DNA of 64,000 bases from Streptomyces sp. DG1A-41. Lineage in GTDB: Bacteria; Actinomycetota; Actinomycetes; Streptomycetales; Streptomycetaceae. Position 1 is the first letter of the stretch, and each line of letters begins with the position of its first letter. The notes under the pieces were generated by a model that saw only the letters and a program-made list of their open reading frames with translations, did not search any database and was not told the DNA's origin. Shown piece after piece: positions 1-9,538 of the stretch. The stretch spans positions 7,277,001-7,341,000 of the forward strand of contig NZ_CP146350.1 in assembly GCF_037055355.1 (NCBI RefSeq), given 5' to 3'. The translations under genes and the position numbers were made by a program.

Positions 1-2
1 TC

Positions 3-104
3 CAGGCCGCGGCATCCGTGATGTACGTCGTCCCCATCCTGCTGATCTTCCTGATCGCCCAGCGCGGTTTCGTGGCCGGGATGTCCACGACCGGACTGAA
101 GTAG
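3..104 (+). CDS. Sugar ABC transporter permease, C-terminal end (partial)
   Basis: Only the last 33 codons lie in the window; the gene starts upstream. The tail is a hydrophobic helix (VMYVVPILLIFLIAQ) followed by RGFVAGMSTTGLK and a TAG stop. That ending is characteristic of MalG/LacG-type inner-membrane permeases of carbohydrate ABC importers (CUT1 family). It sits 34 bases before a secreted polysaccharide hydrolase, so it probably imports oligosaccharides released by the enzymes that follow. The substrate cannot be told from this fragment. Confidence 0.75.
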   Translation, partial: QAAASVMYVVPILLIFLIAQRGFVAGMSTTGLK

Positions 105-138
105 CCCCTCTTACCGAACCCTTTGCAAGGAGTTACGC

Positions 139-1671
139 ATGAACACGCCCCTGTCACGCCGGACCACCCTCCAGGCCGCCGGTGTCATCGCTGCCGCCGG
201 CTTGGCCGGCAGCATCGCGGGCACCGCGCAGGCCGCCGCGGCGGATGAGACCGGCACCACCGGCGACAGCGTGGTCATCCACCCGACGCTTCCGAAGGTG
301 CCTGTCAACAACTCCTTCACCGTCAAGGTCCGGCCGCTCGGCGGCACCTGGCAGAAGCTCGGTGTCTACCTTGCCAAGCTCGCACTGATCGACGCGAACA
401 CCGGCAGCAACAGAGCCCAGAGCTCCTCCTGGGCCGCCTTCGACTTCTCCGGCACGGTCGAGGTCGAGGTCACGTACAACCCGGGCGGCGGCGAGAAGGT
501 CCGCATCCGCCCGGACTCGTACGGCATCAAGCCCGAGGTGCTCGGCAGCACCGCGCGCTTCACCCTGGACCGGCCCCGCAACCTCGTCGTCCAGATCGAC
601 GACAAGATCTTCGACTGCCTGCACCTGTTCGCGAATCCGATCGAGCAGGACGTGCCCACCGAGGGCGACAAGAAGGTCATGTACTTCGGACCCGGTCTGC
701 ACACCCACCCCGACCGAACCCTGAAGGTGCCCACCGGCACCACCGTCTACCTGGCCCCGGGCGCCGTCCTCACCTCCAACGTGATCTTCGAGGGCGTGGA
801 GAACTCCCGGCTGATCGGCCGCGGCGTGGTCTACGACACGACCGGCGGCGCGGTCTTCGTCCGCAAGTGCGAGAACGTCACGATCGACGGCGTCACGATC
901 CTCAACCCCCGGTACGAGAACATCAGGGTCGCCGAGTCCAAGAACCTCACCATCAAGAATCTGCGTGCCTTCAGTCACCAGGGCTGGGGTGACGGCATCC
1001 AGCTCTACTGCTCCGAGAACGTCACGATCGACGGCTGCTTCCTGCGCACCTCCGACGACTGCGTGGCTCTCTACACCCACCGCTGGGACTTCTACGGCGA
1101 CACCCGCAACATCACCGTCAAGAACTGCTCCCTCTGGGCCGATGTCGCCCACCCGATCAACATCGGCGTGCACGGCAATTCCGACACCCCAGAGGTGCTG
1201 GAGAACCTGCGCTACGAGAACATCGACATCCTCGACCACCGCGAGCCGCAGGTGACCTACCAGGGCGCCATCGCCTTCATGGTCGGTGACAGCAACATCG
1301 TCCGGGACGTCAAGTTCGACAACATCCGCGTGGAGGACTTCCGCTGGGGCCAGCTCATCCACATGCGGGTCGAGTACAACCCGAAGTACAACACTTCGGC
1401 AGGCCGCGCCATCGAGTCCGTCTACATCAAGGACCTCAGCTACAACGGCAAGAACGCCGACCTCTCGATCATCGCCGGCCTCGACGCGGAGCACGCGATC
1501 AAGGACGTCACCTTCGAGAACCTCCGCGTCAACGGCAGGGTGATCGCCGACAGCACGGGCAAGCCGAGGTGGTATCTGGCGTCGGACGGCGTGCCCATGT
1601 TCGTCAACGAGCACGTGACGAACCTGAAGTTCCTCACCACCGCCGAGGCCGAGGCGGCCGCCGCGTCATGA
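139..1671 (+). CDS. Secreted right-handed beta-helix glycoside hydrolase (GH28/GH49-like pectinase)
   Basis: A 510-aa exported enzyme predicted to cleave polysaccharide outside the cell. The ATG follows a clear AAGGAG ribosome site. Residues 1-35 form a Tat signal (SRRTTLQ, then a hydrophobic stretch ending AQAAA). Residues about 45-170 form a beta-sandwich-like N-terminal domain of the kind seen before GH28/GH49 helices. From about 190 on there are repeated 'NVTIDG'-type beta-helix turns. The turn DGIQLYCSENVTIDGCFLRT followed by SDDC and later IGVHGN matches the catalytic Asp-Asp and Gly-His-Gly regions of GH28. Family membership is well supported; whether the substrate is polygalacturonan, rhamnogalacturonan or another polymer is inference from the neighbours. 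The stop overlaps the next start by four bases, so the genes are probably translationally coupled. Confidence 0.8.
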   Translation: MNTPLSRRTTLQAAGVIAAAGLAGSIAGTAQAAAADETGTTGDSVVIHPTLPKVPVNNSFTVKVRPLGGTWQKLGVYLAKLALIDANTGSNRAQSSSWAAFDFSGTVEVEVTYNPGGGEKVRIRPDSYGIKPEVLGSTARFTLDRPRNLVVQIDDKIFDCLHLFANPIEQDVPTEGDKKVMYFGPGLHTHPDRTLKVPTGTTVYLAPGAVLTSNVIFEGVENSRLIGRGVVYDTTGGAVFVRKCENVTIDGVTILNPRYENIRVAESKNLTIKNLRAFSHQGWGDGIQLYCSENVTIDGCFLRTSDDCVALYTHRWDFYGDTRNITVKNCSLWADVAHPINIGVHGNSDTPEVLENLRYENIDILDHREPQVTYQGAIAFMVGDSNIVRDVKFDNIRVEDFRWGQLIHMRVEYNPKYNTSAGRAIESVYIKDLSYNGKNADLSIIAGLDAEHAIKDVTFENLRVNGRVIADSTGKPRWYLASDGVPMFVNEHVTNLKFLTTAEAEAAAAS

Positions 1672-4600
1672 TCACATCTGCTCCGAGCCGCCGGAACTTC
1701 CTCGGCGGCGCGGCCGCCCTGCTGCTGGTGCAGGGCGCGAGCGGCCTGCTCGCGTCCGGCACCGCCCGGGCCGCCGCCCAGGACGGCACCACCGGGCCCC
1801 GCGCCTTCACGCACCCGGGGCTGCTGCACAGCGCCGACGACCTGGCCCGCATGAAGGCCGCGGTCGCCGCCAAGGAATCCCCGATCCACGACGGCTACCT
1901 CGCGCTCGCGGCCCACGCGCGCTCCAAGGCCACCTACGCCATCCAGAACACCGGCCAGATCACCTCCTGGGGCCGCGGCCCCACCAACTTCCAGAACCAG
2001 GCCGTCGCCGACTCGGCCGCCGCCTACCAGACCGCGCTGATGTGGTGCATCACGGGCGAGCGGGCGTACGCCGACAAGTCCCGCGACATCCTCAACGCCT
2101 GGTCGGCATCCCTGACGGCCGTCACCGGTGCCGACGGGCCGCTCGGCGCCGGGCTCCAGGTCTTCAAGTTCGTCAACGCCGCCGAACTGCTGAGGCACAG
2201 CGGCTACGACGGCTGGGCCGAGGAGGACATCGCGCGCTGCGAGGAGTCCTTCCTGCGCGTCTGGTATCCGGCGATCTCCGGCTACATGCTCTACGCCAAC
2301 GGCAACTGGGACCTGACGTCCGTCCAGTCGATCCTGGCCATCGGCGTGTTCTGCGAGGAGCCCACCCTCTTCGAGGACGCGCTGCGCTTCGCCGCCGCCG
2401 GCGCGGGCAACGGCAGCGTCCCGCACCGCATCGTCACCGATGCCGGCCAGGGCCAGGAGTCCGGCCGTGACCAGGGCCACGAGCAGCTCGCCGTCGGCCT
2501 GCTCGCGGACGCCGCGCAGGTCGCCTGGAACCAGGGCGTCGACCTGTACGCCTTCGACGACAACCGGCTGCTGAAGAACGCCGAGTACGCCGCCCGCTAC
2601 AACCTCGGCGGCGACGTGCCCTTCGTCCCCGACCTGGACCGCACCGGCAAGTACATCAAGACGACCGTCTCCGACAAGGTCCGCGGCAACCTCCCCCGAT
2701 CTACGAGATGGCCTACGCGCACTACGCCGGTGTCCGGGGCCTCGACACCCCCTACACCAAGGCGGCCGTCTTCCGCGGCACCGGCGGCGCCCGGGTCGTC
2801 GAGGGCAGCAACGACGACCTGCCCAGCTGGGGCACTCTCACCTTCGCGGGGACGAACGCCCCGTCCCCGGCCAGGCCCACGGCTCCGGCCGGTGTCACGG
2901 CGGTGGGCGGCGACAAGTCCGTCACCGTGACCTGGGTGCCGTCGGCGTGGGCCGAGTCGTACACGGTCCTGCGGGCGACCGGCGCCGACGGACCGTACGA
3001 GACGATCGCGACCGGCCTCGGCAAGCCGGCCCACACCGACCGTGACGCCCGTGCGGGCAGGCCCTCCTACTACCGGATCACCGCCACCAACTCCCAGGGC
3101 ACCAGCGCCCGTTCGGCCTGGGCCGCAGCGGTCCCCGGGCTGCCCGACCCCTGGGAGACGCGGGACGTCGGGAACGTGAGAATCCCCGGCTCGGCCGTCT
3201 TCGACGGCGAGCGGTTCGTGCTGGAGGCGTCCGGCACCGCCGACACCCACCGCCTGGTCTCCCTCCCGCTGCGCGGCGACGGCACGATCACCGCGCGGAT
3301 CGTGTATCCGCTCAGCTCCCAGTACTCCAAGATCGGCGTCACCGTACGGGCCGGCCTGGACGCGGACGCCGCGCACGCCGCCATGCTGATCCAGGGCCTG
3401 CCGCTGCACACCTGGAGCGGCGTGTGGTCCGTACGGCCCAAGGCGGGAGCCGGGATCAAGGGCACCGGCAGCACACCCGTGCCGCCGTCCCAGCAGCAGA
3501 CGATCACCACGAGCGCCGCCTTCCCGATTTCCTCCCTCGGTGAGCTGCCCGAGTCGGCGACCCCGCTCGAGGCCCCGTACGTCGAGGGCGCGGGCGACGG
3601 TTACCGGCTGCGCATGCCGTACTGGGTCCGCGTGACCCGCCGGGGCGACCGCTGCACCGGCGCCATCTCCCCGGACGGCATCCGCTGGACCGAAGTCGGC
3701 TCCAGTGAGGTGGACTTGGGCAGCACCGCGTACGTCGGTCTCACCCTCACCTCCTGCCTCGGCGTAGACGAGGACTACGCCGAGACCGGCACAGGAGCCT
3801 TCGACAACGTCAGCGTCACCTCCCGGACCGCCGGCGAGGTCTGGTCCGTACCCCGCCCGGCCACGGCCGCCGGCGATCTGCGGGCCACCGCGGGCGCCGA
3901 CGCGGTCGAGCTGGCCTGGACCGCCCCGGACCTCTCGGCCCGCTACAAGGTGCTGCGCGCCGCCACGGCCGACGGACCCTACGAGACCATCGCCACCGGC
4001 ATCGGCGCGGTCGGCTTCGGCACCCGCCCCCGGTACGCCGACGCCACCGGCACACCCGGCACGACGTACCACTATGCCGTCGCCAAGACCAACTGCGCCG
4101 GACGCGGCCCCCTGTCGGAGTCCGCCGCATCGACCATGCCGGCGCCCTCCAAGCCGGAACTCACCTCCGCCACCACGGCGTTCGCGAACAAGGGCGAGCT
4201 CTTCAAGCACGTCCTGCGCGCCTCGCACGAACCGATCCGGTTCGCCGCGGACGGGCTGCCCGACGGCCTGCGCGTCGACCGGCGCACCGGCCTGATCTCC
4301 GGAACACCCACCGAGACGGGCGAGTTCAAGGTCACCACCATGGCGGGCAACGCGGCCGGAGATGCCACCGGCACCCTCACCCTCACCGTCGGCACCCCGC
4401 CGCCCGCGCCCTGGACCTACGGCGACCTGGGCGATGTCATCCTCGACGATCGCGCCTACGGCACCCTCGGCGTGGTCGCCGTCCGCACCCCGGGCAGCAC
4501 CTCCCACCAGGACGGGACCTTCGTGGTACGGGGCGCCGGGACCGACCTCACCGTCAACAACCAGGGCATGACAGGCCAGTTCGTACGACGGCCCGTCACC

Positions 4601-5008
4601 GGCGACTGCGAGGTCACCGCCCGCCTGCTCTCCCGCGCCGGGGCCACCGGCGACCGGGTCGGCCTGCTCATGGCCAAGTCCCTGTCGCCGTTCGACCAGG
4701 CGGCCGGGACGATCGTCACCGGCGGCACGAGCGCGCAGCTGATGCTGCGCACGACCGTCGCCGGCCGGTCCACCTTCACGGGCAGCGGAGCGGTCACCGC
4801 CCCCTGCCTGCTGCGGCTGAAGCGCACCGGGACGCACTTCACCGCATCCGTCTCGTCCGACGACGGCGCCACCTGGACCCCCCTCGCCGAGGGAGACATC
4901 CCCGGCTTCGGTGACGCCCCCTACTACGTGGGCCTCGTGGTCTGCTCCCGCAGCCCCCTGACCCGCAGCACCACCGAGTTCGACGAGGTGAGCATCACCC
5001 CCATGTAA
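1668..5008 (+). pseudogene. Multidomain alginate-lyase-family protein, broken by a single-base frameshift
   Basis: The start ATG overlaps the previous stop (ATGA). The first frame encodes a Tat-type signal (SRRNFLGG) and an alginate-lyase-like alpha/alpha-toroid domain (residues about 45-370), with motifs NGNWDLTSVQS and GQESGRDQGHEQ. At 2693-2697 a run of five C breaks the frame. One more C would read NLPPIYEMAYAHYAG, matching the equivalent RPVWAMLHYHYG of the paralogue at 5035-6282. The second frame then continues to 5008. It carries an Fn3-like domain (restored residues about 405-490), a laminin-G/DUF1349-like module, a second Fn3 (about 725-820), a putative Ig module (about 825-908) and a second laminin-G-like module. 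The restored protein is about 1113 aa. Either a recent inactivation or a homopolymer sequencing error. Confidence 0.8.
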
Positions 5009-5034
5009 TCCTCCACGGATGGGAGAACCCCCAC

Positions 5035-6282
5035 ATGAGCCGCACTTCCCCCCACACGCACCACGAGGGCGGCCAGGTGAGCCGCCGCGGTCTGCTCAAG
5101 ACCGCCGGCGGCCTCACCGCCGGCCTCGCCCTCGGCGCCACCGCCACCGCCACCACGGCGGACGCGGCCCCGGCGACCTTCACCCACCCCGGCATGCTGC
5201 ACAACGCCGGCGACATCAACCGCGCCAAGGTCAGGGTCGCCGCGGGCACCGACCCCTGGGCCTCCGGCTGGCGCAGGCTGACCGCCAACTCCCACTCGGC
5301 ATCCACCTGGACGCCCCGCCCCACCGCCACGATCATCCGCGGCGGCGACGGCCAGAACTACCCCCAGCTCTACAACGACATCCACGCCGCCTACCAGAAC
5401 GCGCTGCGCTGGCACGTCGGCGGCACCGCCGCCAACGCCGACTGCGCCGTGCGCATCCTCAACGCCTGGTCGTCCACGCTCACCGAGATCACCGGCAACG
5501 CCGACCGGTACCTGGCCGCAGGCCTCTACGGCTGGCAGTTCGCGAACGCCGCCGAGCTCATGCGCGGCTACGCCGGGTTCGACCTCAACCGGTTCAAGAC
5601 GATGATGCTCAACGTCTTCTACCCGCTCAACGACCGCTTCCTCCGCGAGCACAACGACGCCTGCATCACCAACTACTGGGCCAACTGGGACCTGTGCAAC
5701 ATGGCCTCGATCATGGCCATCGGGATCCTGTGCGACGACGGCGCCAAGTACGACCAGGCCGTCAACTACTTCAAGAACGGCGGCGGCAACGGCCAGATCC
5801 GGCGCGCGGTGCCGTTCCTGTACCCGGGCGTCGAGGGCTACGACCTCGGCCAGTGGCAGGAGTCCGGCCGCGACCAGGGCCACACCATCATGGGCATGGG
5901 CCAGATGGGCGCCCTCTGCGAGATGGCCTGGAACCAGGGCGAAGACCTGTACTCCTACGACGGCCGCTGCTTCATGAAGGCCGCCCAGTACGTCGCCAAG
6001 TACAACCTGAACATGAACGTGCCCTACACCACCTACACCTGGGGCAGCGGCCAGAACTGCGCCCAGCAGTCACAGACCGTGATCGGCTCCGGTTCCCGCG
6101 GCCAGGTCCGTCCGGTGTGGGCGATGCTCCACTACCACTACGGCCGGCGCCTGCTCCTCGACGACAAGTACATCGCCCAGATGTGCTTCTCGGTCGCCCC
6201 CGAGGGCGGAGGAGGTGACTACGGCACCACCAGCGGCGGCTTCGACCAGCTCGGGTTCGGCACGCTGATGTACGCCAAATAG
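5035..6282 (+). CDS. Secreted alginate lyase family protein
   Basis: A 415-aa protein with a Tat signal (SRRGLLKTAGGLTAGLALG, cleavage near ADAAPA) and one alpha/alpha-toroid alginate-lyase-family domain (about 45-410). It is a single-domain paralogue of the preceding gene: both share THPG-LH at the N-terminus, LNAWSS, NYWANWDL and QESGRDQGH. In this fold His, Tyr and Asn residues in such motifs act in beta-elimination of uronate polymers. The ATG at 5035 has GGGAGAA upstream; an in-frame GTG at 5077 is an alternative just before the Tat motif. Its place with a beta-helix pectinase and a sugar permease suggests uronic-acid polysaccharides rather than alginate itself. The exact substrate is not visible. 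Confidence 0.8.
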   Translation: MSRTSPHTHHEGGQVSRRGLLKTAGGLTAGLALGATATATTADAAPATFTHPGMLHNAGDINRAKVRVAAGTDPWASGWRRLTANSHSASTWTPRPTATIIRGGDGQNYPQLYNDIHAAYQNALRWHVGGTAANADCAVRILNAWSSTLTEITGNADRYLAAGLYGWQFANAAELMRGYAGFDLNRFKTMMLNVFYPLNDRFLREHNDACITNYWANWDLCNMASIMAIGILCDDGAKYDQAVNYFKNGGGNGQIRRAVPFLYPGVEGYDLGQWQESGRDQGHTIMGMGQMGALCEMAWNQGEDLYSYDGRCFMKAAQYVAKYNLNMNVPYTTYTWGSGQNCAQQSQTVIGSGSRGQVRPVWAMLHYHYGRRLLLDDKYIAQMCFSVAPEGGGGDYGTTSGGFDQLGFGTLMYAK

Positions 6283-6315
6283 CGTGTCCGTCGCCCAAGA
6301 GTCCGCCAAATAGCG
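6273..6315 (+). repeat. 12-bp direct repeat spanning the lyase stop codon
   Basis: CGCCAAATAGCG occurs at 6273-6284, where it holds the TAG stop of the lyase gene, and again at 6304-6315. It looks like a short tandem duplication of the gene end. No function is evident. Confidence 0.7.
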
Positions 6316-6330
6316 GTCAAGCCGGCTCGT

Positions 6331-6377
6331 GCACCGGAATACCCATGAGCGATGTGATGCTCTGGTATTTCCGGTGC
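6331..6377 (+). terminator. Stem-loop, probable transcription terminator
   Basis: GCACCGGAATACC (6331-6343) pairs with GGTATTTCCGGTGC (6364-6377) with one bulged base, leaving a 20-base loop. It sits about 50 bases after the lyase operon and before the esterase start. There is no U tract, as is usual for Streptomyces terminators. Confidence 0.6.
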
Positions 6378-6405
6378 GCGAGCGCGGCGAAGGGCTGGTG
6401 GGCGA

Positions 6406-7950
6406 ATGACGGCAGGCCAGACGGACCCCGTGGTCAGGAGCCCGTACGGGGCCGTACGCGGCAGGTACGAGCGGGGAGTCGCGGTCTTCCGCGGCATCCC
6501 GTACGCGGCGCCCCCCTTCGGCCCCCGCCGCTTCCGTCCGCCCCTTCCTCTCCCACCCTGGGACGGCGTCCGCGACGCCGGCGCCTTCGGCCCCACCCCG
6601 CCGAAACCCCCGTACTCCGAGGCCTTCGCGCACTACCTGTCCGACCCGGTCGTGCCGGGCGACGACTGCCTCAACCTCAACATCTGGACCCCGGAACCCG
6701 ACTCCGGAGCCCGCCTCCCCGTCCTCGTCTGGCTGCACGGCGGCGCCCTGACCAGGGGCTCGTCCGCCGTCCCCGTCTACGACGGCCATGCCTTCGCCCG
6801 CGACGGCGTCGTGTGCGTCTCCATCAACTACCGACTGGGCGTGGAGGGCTACGGCCTGTTCCCGGACACACCCCCGAACCCCGGCCTGCGCGACCAGATC
6901 GCCGCCCTGACCTGGGTGCACGAGGCCATCGAGGCCTTCGGCGGCGACCCCGGCCGCATCACCCTCTTCGGCCAGTCCGCCGGGGCGATCAGCATCGGTG
7001 CCCTCATCGCCGCCCCGCAGACCCAGGGGCTGGTCCGGCGGGCGGTCCTCCAGAGCGGGCCGCCCGAGGCGTCCGAACGGGCCAAGGTACGGCGGGTGGT
7101 GCGCCGTATGGCCTCCCGGCTGAAGATCCCCGCCACCGCCGAGGCCTTCGCCGCCGTCGACCGCGACCTGCTGCTGCACACCCAGGCCGAGGTGGGCAAG
7201 CTCAGCAGCCCGGTGGTCGGCGGCCCCGCCTTCGGCATCGTCATCGACGGCGACACCGTCCCGCGCGACCCCCTGGAGGCCCTCACCGAGGGCGGCGCCG
7301 CCCCGGGCGTGGAGCTGATGATGGGCTGGACCCGCGACGAGTACCGGCTGTGGCTGGTCCCGGGCGGCCTCCTGGAGCGCGTCGACCGCCTCGGAGCCGT
7401 CGCCTTCGCGGGTGCCATGGCCCGCTGCCACTGCGGCAGCGAGGTCCCGCGCGGCTACCGCGCCCTGCACCCCGAGGCGGGCACGGCGGACATCATCGGC
7501 CAGCTCGTCACCGACCACCTCCTGCGCGTCCCCCTGCACCACCTGGCCGATGCCCGCACGGAACCGTCGTACGTCTACGAGTTCGCCTGGCCCTCGAACC
7601 TCCCCGGCCTCGGCTCCTGCCACGCGCTGGAACTCGGCTTCGTCTTCGACACGGGGGACGTCCCGGAGTCCCGCAAACTGGCCGGAGAAGGCGCCCCGCA
7701 GGAGCTGGCCGACGCGATGCACGCCGCCTGGGTGCGCTTCGCCACGGACGGCGACCCGGGCTGGGAACGCTGGGACGCCGCCCACCCGGTGCGCGTCTTC
7801 GGAGACCGCGCACCGGACGCCGAGAACGGCGTGGCCTACACGACGTACGGCCCCCGGGACCGCGAACTCGCCCTGTGGGCAACCGACGCCGCCGCCGTCA
7901 CTCCTGAGGAGCCAGTGCCGACAGGAAGGCGGTCCAGGTGGCGGGTGTGA
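6406..7950 (+). CDS. Type B carboxylesterase
   Basis: A 514-aa alpha/beta-hydrolase of the carboxylesterase/cholinesterase family that hydrolyses carboxylic esters. Visible family marks: FRGIPYAAPPFGPRRF near the N-terminus; EDCLNLN-like DDCLNLNIW (about 86-94); the oxyanion motif LHGGA (about 110-114); the nucleophile elbow GQSAG with Ser191; and a late His in CHALELGFVF. No signal peptide is seen, so it is probably cytoplasmic. The 3' end overlaps the convergent DUF397 gene by about 53 bases. The physiological ester is unknown. Confidence 0.88.
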   Translation: MTAGQTDPVVRSPYGAVRGRYERGVAVFRGIPYAAPPFGPRRFRPPLPLPPWDGVRDAGAFGPTPPKPPYSEAFAHYLSDPVVPGDDCLNLNIWTPEPDSGARLPVLVWLHGGALTRGSSAVPVYDGHAFARDGVVCVSINYRLGVEGYGLFPDTPPNPGLRDQIAALTWVHEAIEAFGGDPGRITLFGQSAGAISIGALIAAPQTQGLVRRAVLQSGPPEASERAKVRRVVRRMASRLKIPATAEAFAAVDRDLLLHTQAEVGKLSSPVVGGPAFGIVIDGDTVPRDPLEALTEGGAAPGVELMMGWTRDEYRLWLVPGGLLERVDRLGAVAFAGAMARCHCGSEVPRGYRALHPEAGTADIIGQLVTDHLLRVPLHHLADARTEPSYVYEFAWPSNLPGLGSCHALELGFVFDTGDVPESRKLAGEGAPQELADAMHAAWVRFATDGDPGWERWDAAHPVRVFGDRAPDAENGVAYTTYGPRDRELALWATDAAAVTPEEPVPTGRRSRWRV

Positions 7951-8086
7951 TGGTGAGGTGGGGGGTGGTGGGGGTTTTGCTGTCGCGTATGTGGACGGCG
8001 GTGGGGCGAGTAGCTACTTCGACGCAGTTGCCGCCCTCGTCGCCGCTGTAGCTGGACTTGAACCACTCAGGTGCGGTGCTGCTCAT
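7898..8086 (-). CDS. DUF397 domain small protein
   Basis: A 62-aa protein with the DUF397 signature: WFKSSYSGDEGGNCVEVA near the start, then VHIRDSK and a C-terminal WTAFLSAL. Such proteins are partners of DUF5753 helix-turn-helix regulators in Streptomyces developmental and antibiotic-control clusters (WhiJ/AbaA type). The start is the ATG at 8086, which overlaps the stop of the regulator by four bases (TCAT on the plus strand). A longer in-frame extension exists upstream but lacks family similarity. Molecular function is not established. Confidence 0.88.
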   Translation of the reverse strand: MSSTAPEWFKSSYSGDEGGNCVEVATRPTAVHIRDSKTPTTPHLTITPATWTAFLSALAPQE

Positions 8087-8916
8087 GCCTCTCCCAGAAG
8101 ACGGTCCAGCAGGTCCCTCGTGTCCTCGGGGGTGAGGGCCTGTGACCGCAGCATCGCACACTTCTGCGTAAGGATCGCCACCTCATCCGGGTCGGCGATG
8201 AGCTGGCTGCCGCGCTGGTTCTCCGCGTAGGCGAGCCGCTGGTGTTCGGGAGTTTCCAGCAGGACGAACGGACCGTTGAGGCCCGCGTGACTGGTTCGGT
8301 TCATCGGCAGGACCTGGAACATGAGCCCTGGCAGTTCCGAACACGCGCGCAGGTGCCGCAACTGCTCGACCCAGACCTCCCTGCCGCCGATGGGCGCTCG
8401 TAAGACCGGCTCCCAGACCACGAAGCAGGTGATGGGCGGGTTCTTGCCTTGCAGGATCCCCTGGCGTTCGATGCGCGCCGCCACCAACTGGGCGATCGTG
8501 TCCTCGTCGTAGAACGGCACGCGACTGCGGAACACCGCCCACGCATACGGCTCCGTCTGGAGGAGGCCCGGCAGTACCTGGTTCTCGTAGGACGAGATCG
8601 CGATCGCCTCCCGCTCCCGATCCAGGAACTCCTCCGCCCACAACGGGATGAGATCCACCTCCGGCATCTCCGACAGCGCAGCCACCAACGCCCCCTTGGT
8701 GTCCAGGAGTTGGTCCAACTGCTCGGCGAGATCCATCTTCAGCGGTCGTCTGCCCTGCTCGATGGACGCGATCTGCTGCTCGCCGACGACGAAGATCTCC
8801 CCGAGGGACTTCTGCGTATACCCGGCCGCCTCCCGGAAGAGGGCGAGCAGCGCACCCACCATCTTCATCGCCGAGGCGTTCCTGCGTGACCGTCGTGACC
8901 GTGTCGTGGTGCTCAT
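8083..8916 (-). CDS. XRE-family helix-turn-helix regulator with DUF5753 domain (WhiJ-like)
   Basis: A 277-aa DNA-binding protein. Residues about 15-60 form an XRE helix-turn-helix (FREAAGYTQKSLGEIFVVGE, then QQIASIEQGRRP). The remainder matches DUF5753 (YENQVLPGLLQTEPYAWAVF, then RQGIL, FQVLPMNR and LLETPE). ATG at 8916 is chosen because GGGGAG lies about 8 bases upstream; earlier in-frame ATGs would run into the divergent gene. It is translationally coupled to the DUF397 gene and divergent from an HATPase gene, the standard WhiJ-like arrangement. In the well-studied S. coelicolor cluster the regulator represses development until relieved by its small partner. The same logic here is inference. 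Confidence 0.88.
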   Translation of the reverse strand: MSTTTRSRRSRRNASAMKMVGALLALFREAAGYTQKSLGEIFVVGEQQIASIEQGRRPLKMDLAEQLDQLLDTKGALVAALSEMPEVDLIPLWAEEFLDREREAIAISSYENQVLPGLLQTEPYAWAVFRSRVPFYDEDTIAQLVAARIERQGILQGKNPPITCFVVWEPVLRAPIGGREVWVEQLRHLRACSELPGLMFQVLPMNRTSHAGLNGPFVLLETPEHQRLAYAENQRGSQLIADPDEVAILTQKCAMLRSQALTPEDTRDLLDRLLGEA

Positions 8917-8955
8917 GGCGGCGAACTCCCCACCCACGCGCGTACTTGCACTGTT

Positions 8956-8990
8956 CCGCGCACGTACAACATGGCTGTACGAGTGCGCGG
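8956..8990. promoter_or_regulatory. Imperfect inverted repeat in the WhiJ-like divergent promoter
   Basis: CCGCGCACGTACA (8956-8968) is matched by TGTACGAGTGCGCGG (8976-8990) with a two-base bulge and a 7-base spacer. It occupies the 82-base gap between the HTH gene and the divergent ATPase gene, a natural operator position. Binding is inferred. Confidence 0.45.
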
Positions 8991-8998
8991 TCTGTTCC

Positions 8999-9538
8999 AT
9001 GATGGCCACGGAGTGTGACTGTCGTCTCGTGAACGACGAAACTCCACTCCTCTTCCCCCACCCGTCTCCACGCGAGCGGTTCTACCGCCGGGAGCGCCAG
9101 TCCGTTCCGGCCGCACGCGCGTTCGCGCGCGACGCGCTCATGGACTGGGGCGGGTGCGGGCGCGCGGAGGACCTACTGCTGTGCGTGAGCGAACTGGCGA
9201 CGAACGCGCTGGTGCACGGCGTGCCGCCCGGCCGTGGATTCCTGCTGAGGTTGGTGCCGTTCGGCGAGGACGGTGGCGTACGGGTCGAGGTGCACGACAG
9301 TGGTGACGGCGAGCCGGTGCTGCCGCGGCAGGACGCCAGGGAGCCCCGCGAGGGCGGGCGGGGCCTGTTGCTGGTGTCGGAGCTGGCGGACAAGTGGGGC
9401 GTGGGGGCGAGGTGTCCCGGCAAGATCGTGTGGTGCGAGTTCGAAGGCCGCTTTCGGGAGGGGTCCCGGGGCCGCTCCGTAGCGTGCGTGGGTGAGCTGT
9501 CCGTGATGAATTGCCCATCCCCGAAGGAAGAACCATGA
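8999..9538 (+). CDS. ATP-binding protein, anti-sigma/RsbW-type HATPase
   Basis: About 179 aa with a single histidine-kinase-like ATPase domain. The N-box is LCVSELATNALVHG and the G1/G2 boxes are VEVHDSGDG and EGGRGLLLVSELADKWGV. Streptomyces encodes many such stand-alone HATPases, some acting as anti-sigma factor kinases and others belonging to WhiJ-like clusters (AbaA orfA type). Two adjacent ATGs (8999 and 9002) are the earliest plausible starts. No good ribosome site precedes them, so leaderless translation is possible. The stop overlaps the next start (ATGA). Its target is not identifiable from sequence. Confidence 0.8.
   Translation: MMATECDCRLVNDETPLLFPHPSPRERFYRRERQSVPAARAFARDALMDWGGCGRAEDLLLCVSELATNALVHGVPPGRGFLLRLVPFGEDGGVRVEVHDSGDGEPVLPRQDAREPREGGRGLLLVSELADKWGVGARCPGKIVWCEFEGRFREGSRGRSVACVGELSVMNCPSPKEEP

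Noticed and set aside
2597..4837. Long 746-codon minus-strand frame
   Set aside because: It is the antisense shadow of the Fn3/laminin-G-like half of the lyase protein; its composition is Gly/Arg/Asp-rich low-complexity and no domain is recognisable.
8648..8998. N-terminal extension of the HATPase through the HTH gene
   Set aside because: The extension is antisense to the DUF5753 regulator and carries no ATPase similarity; the domain begins after 9002.
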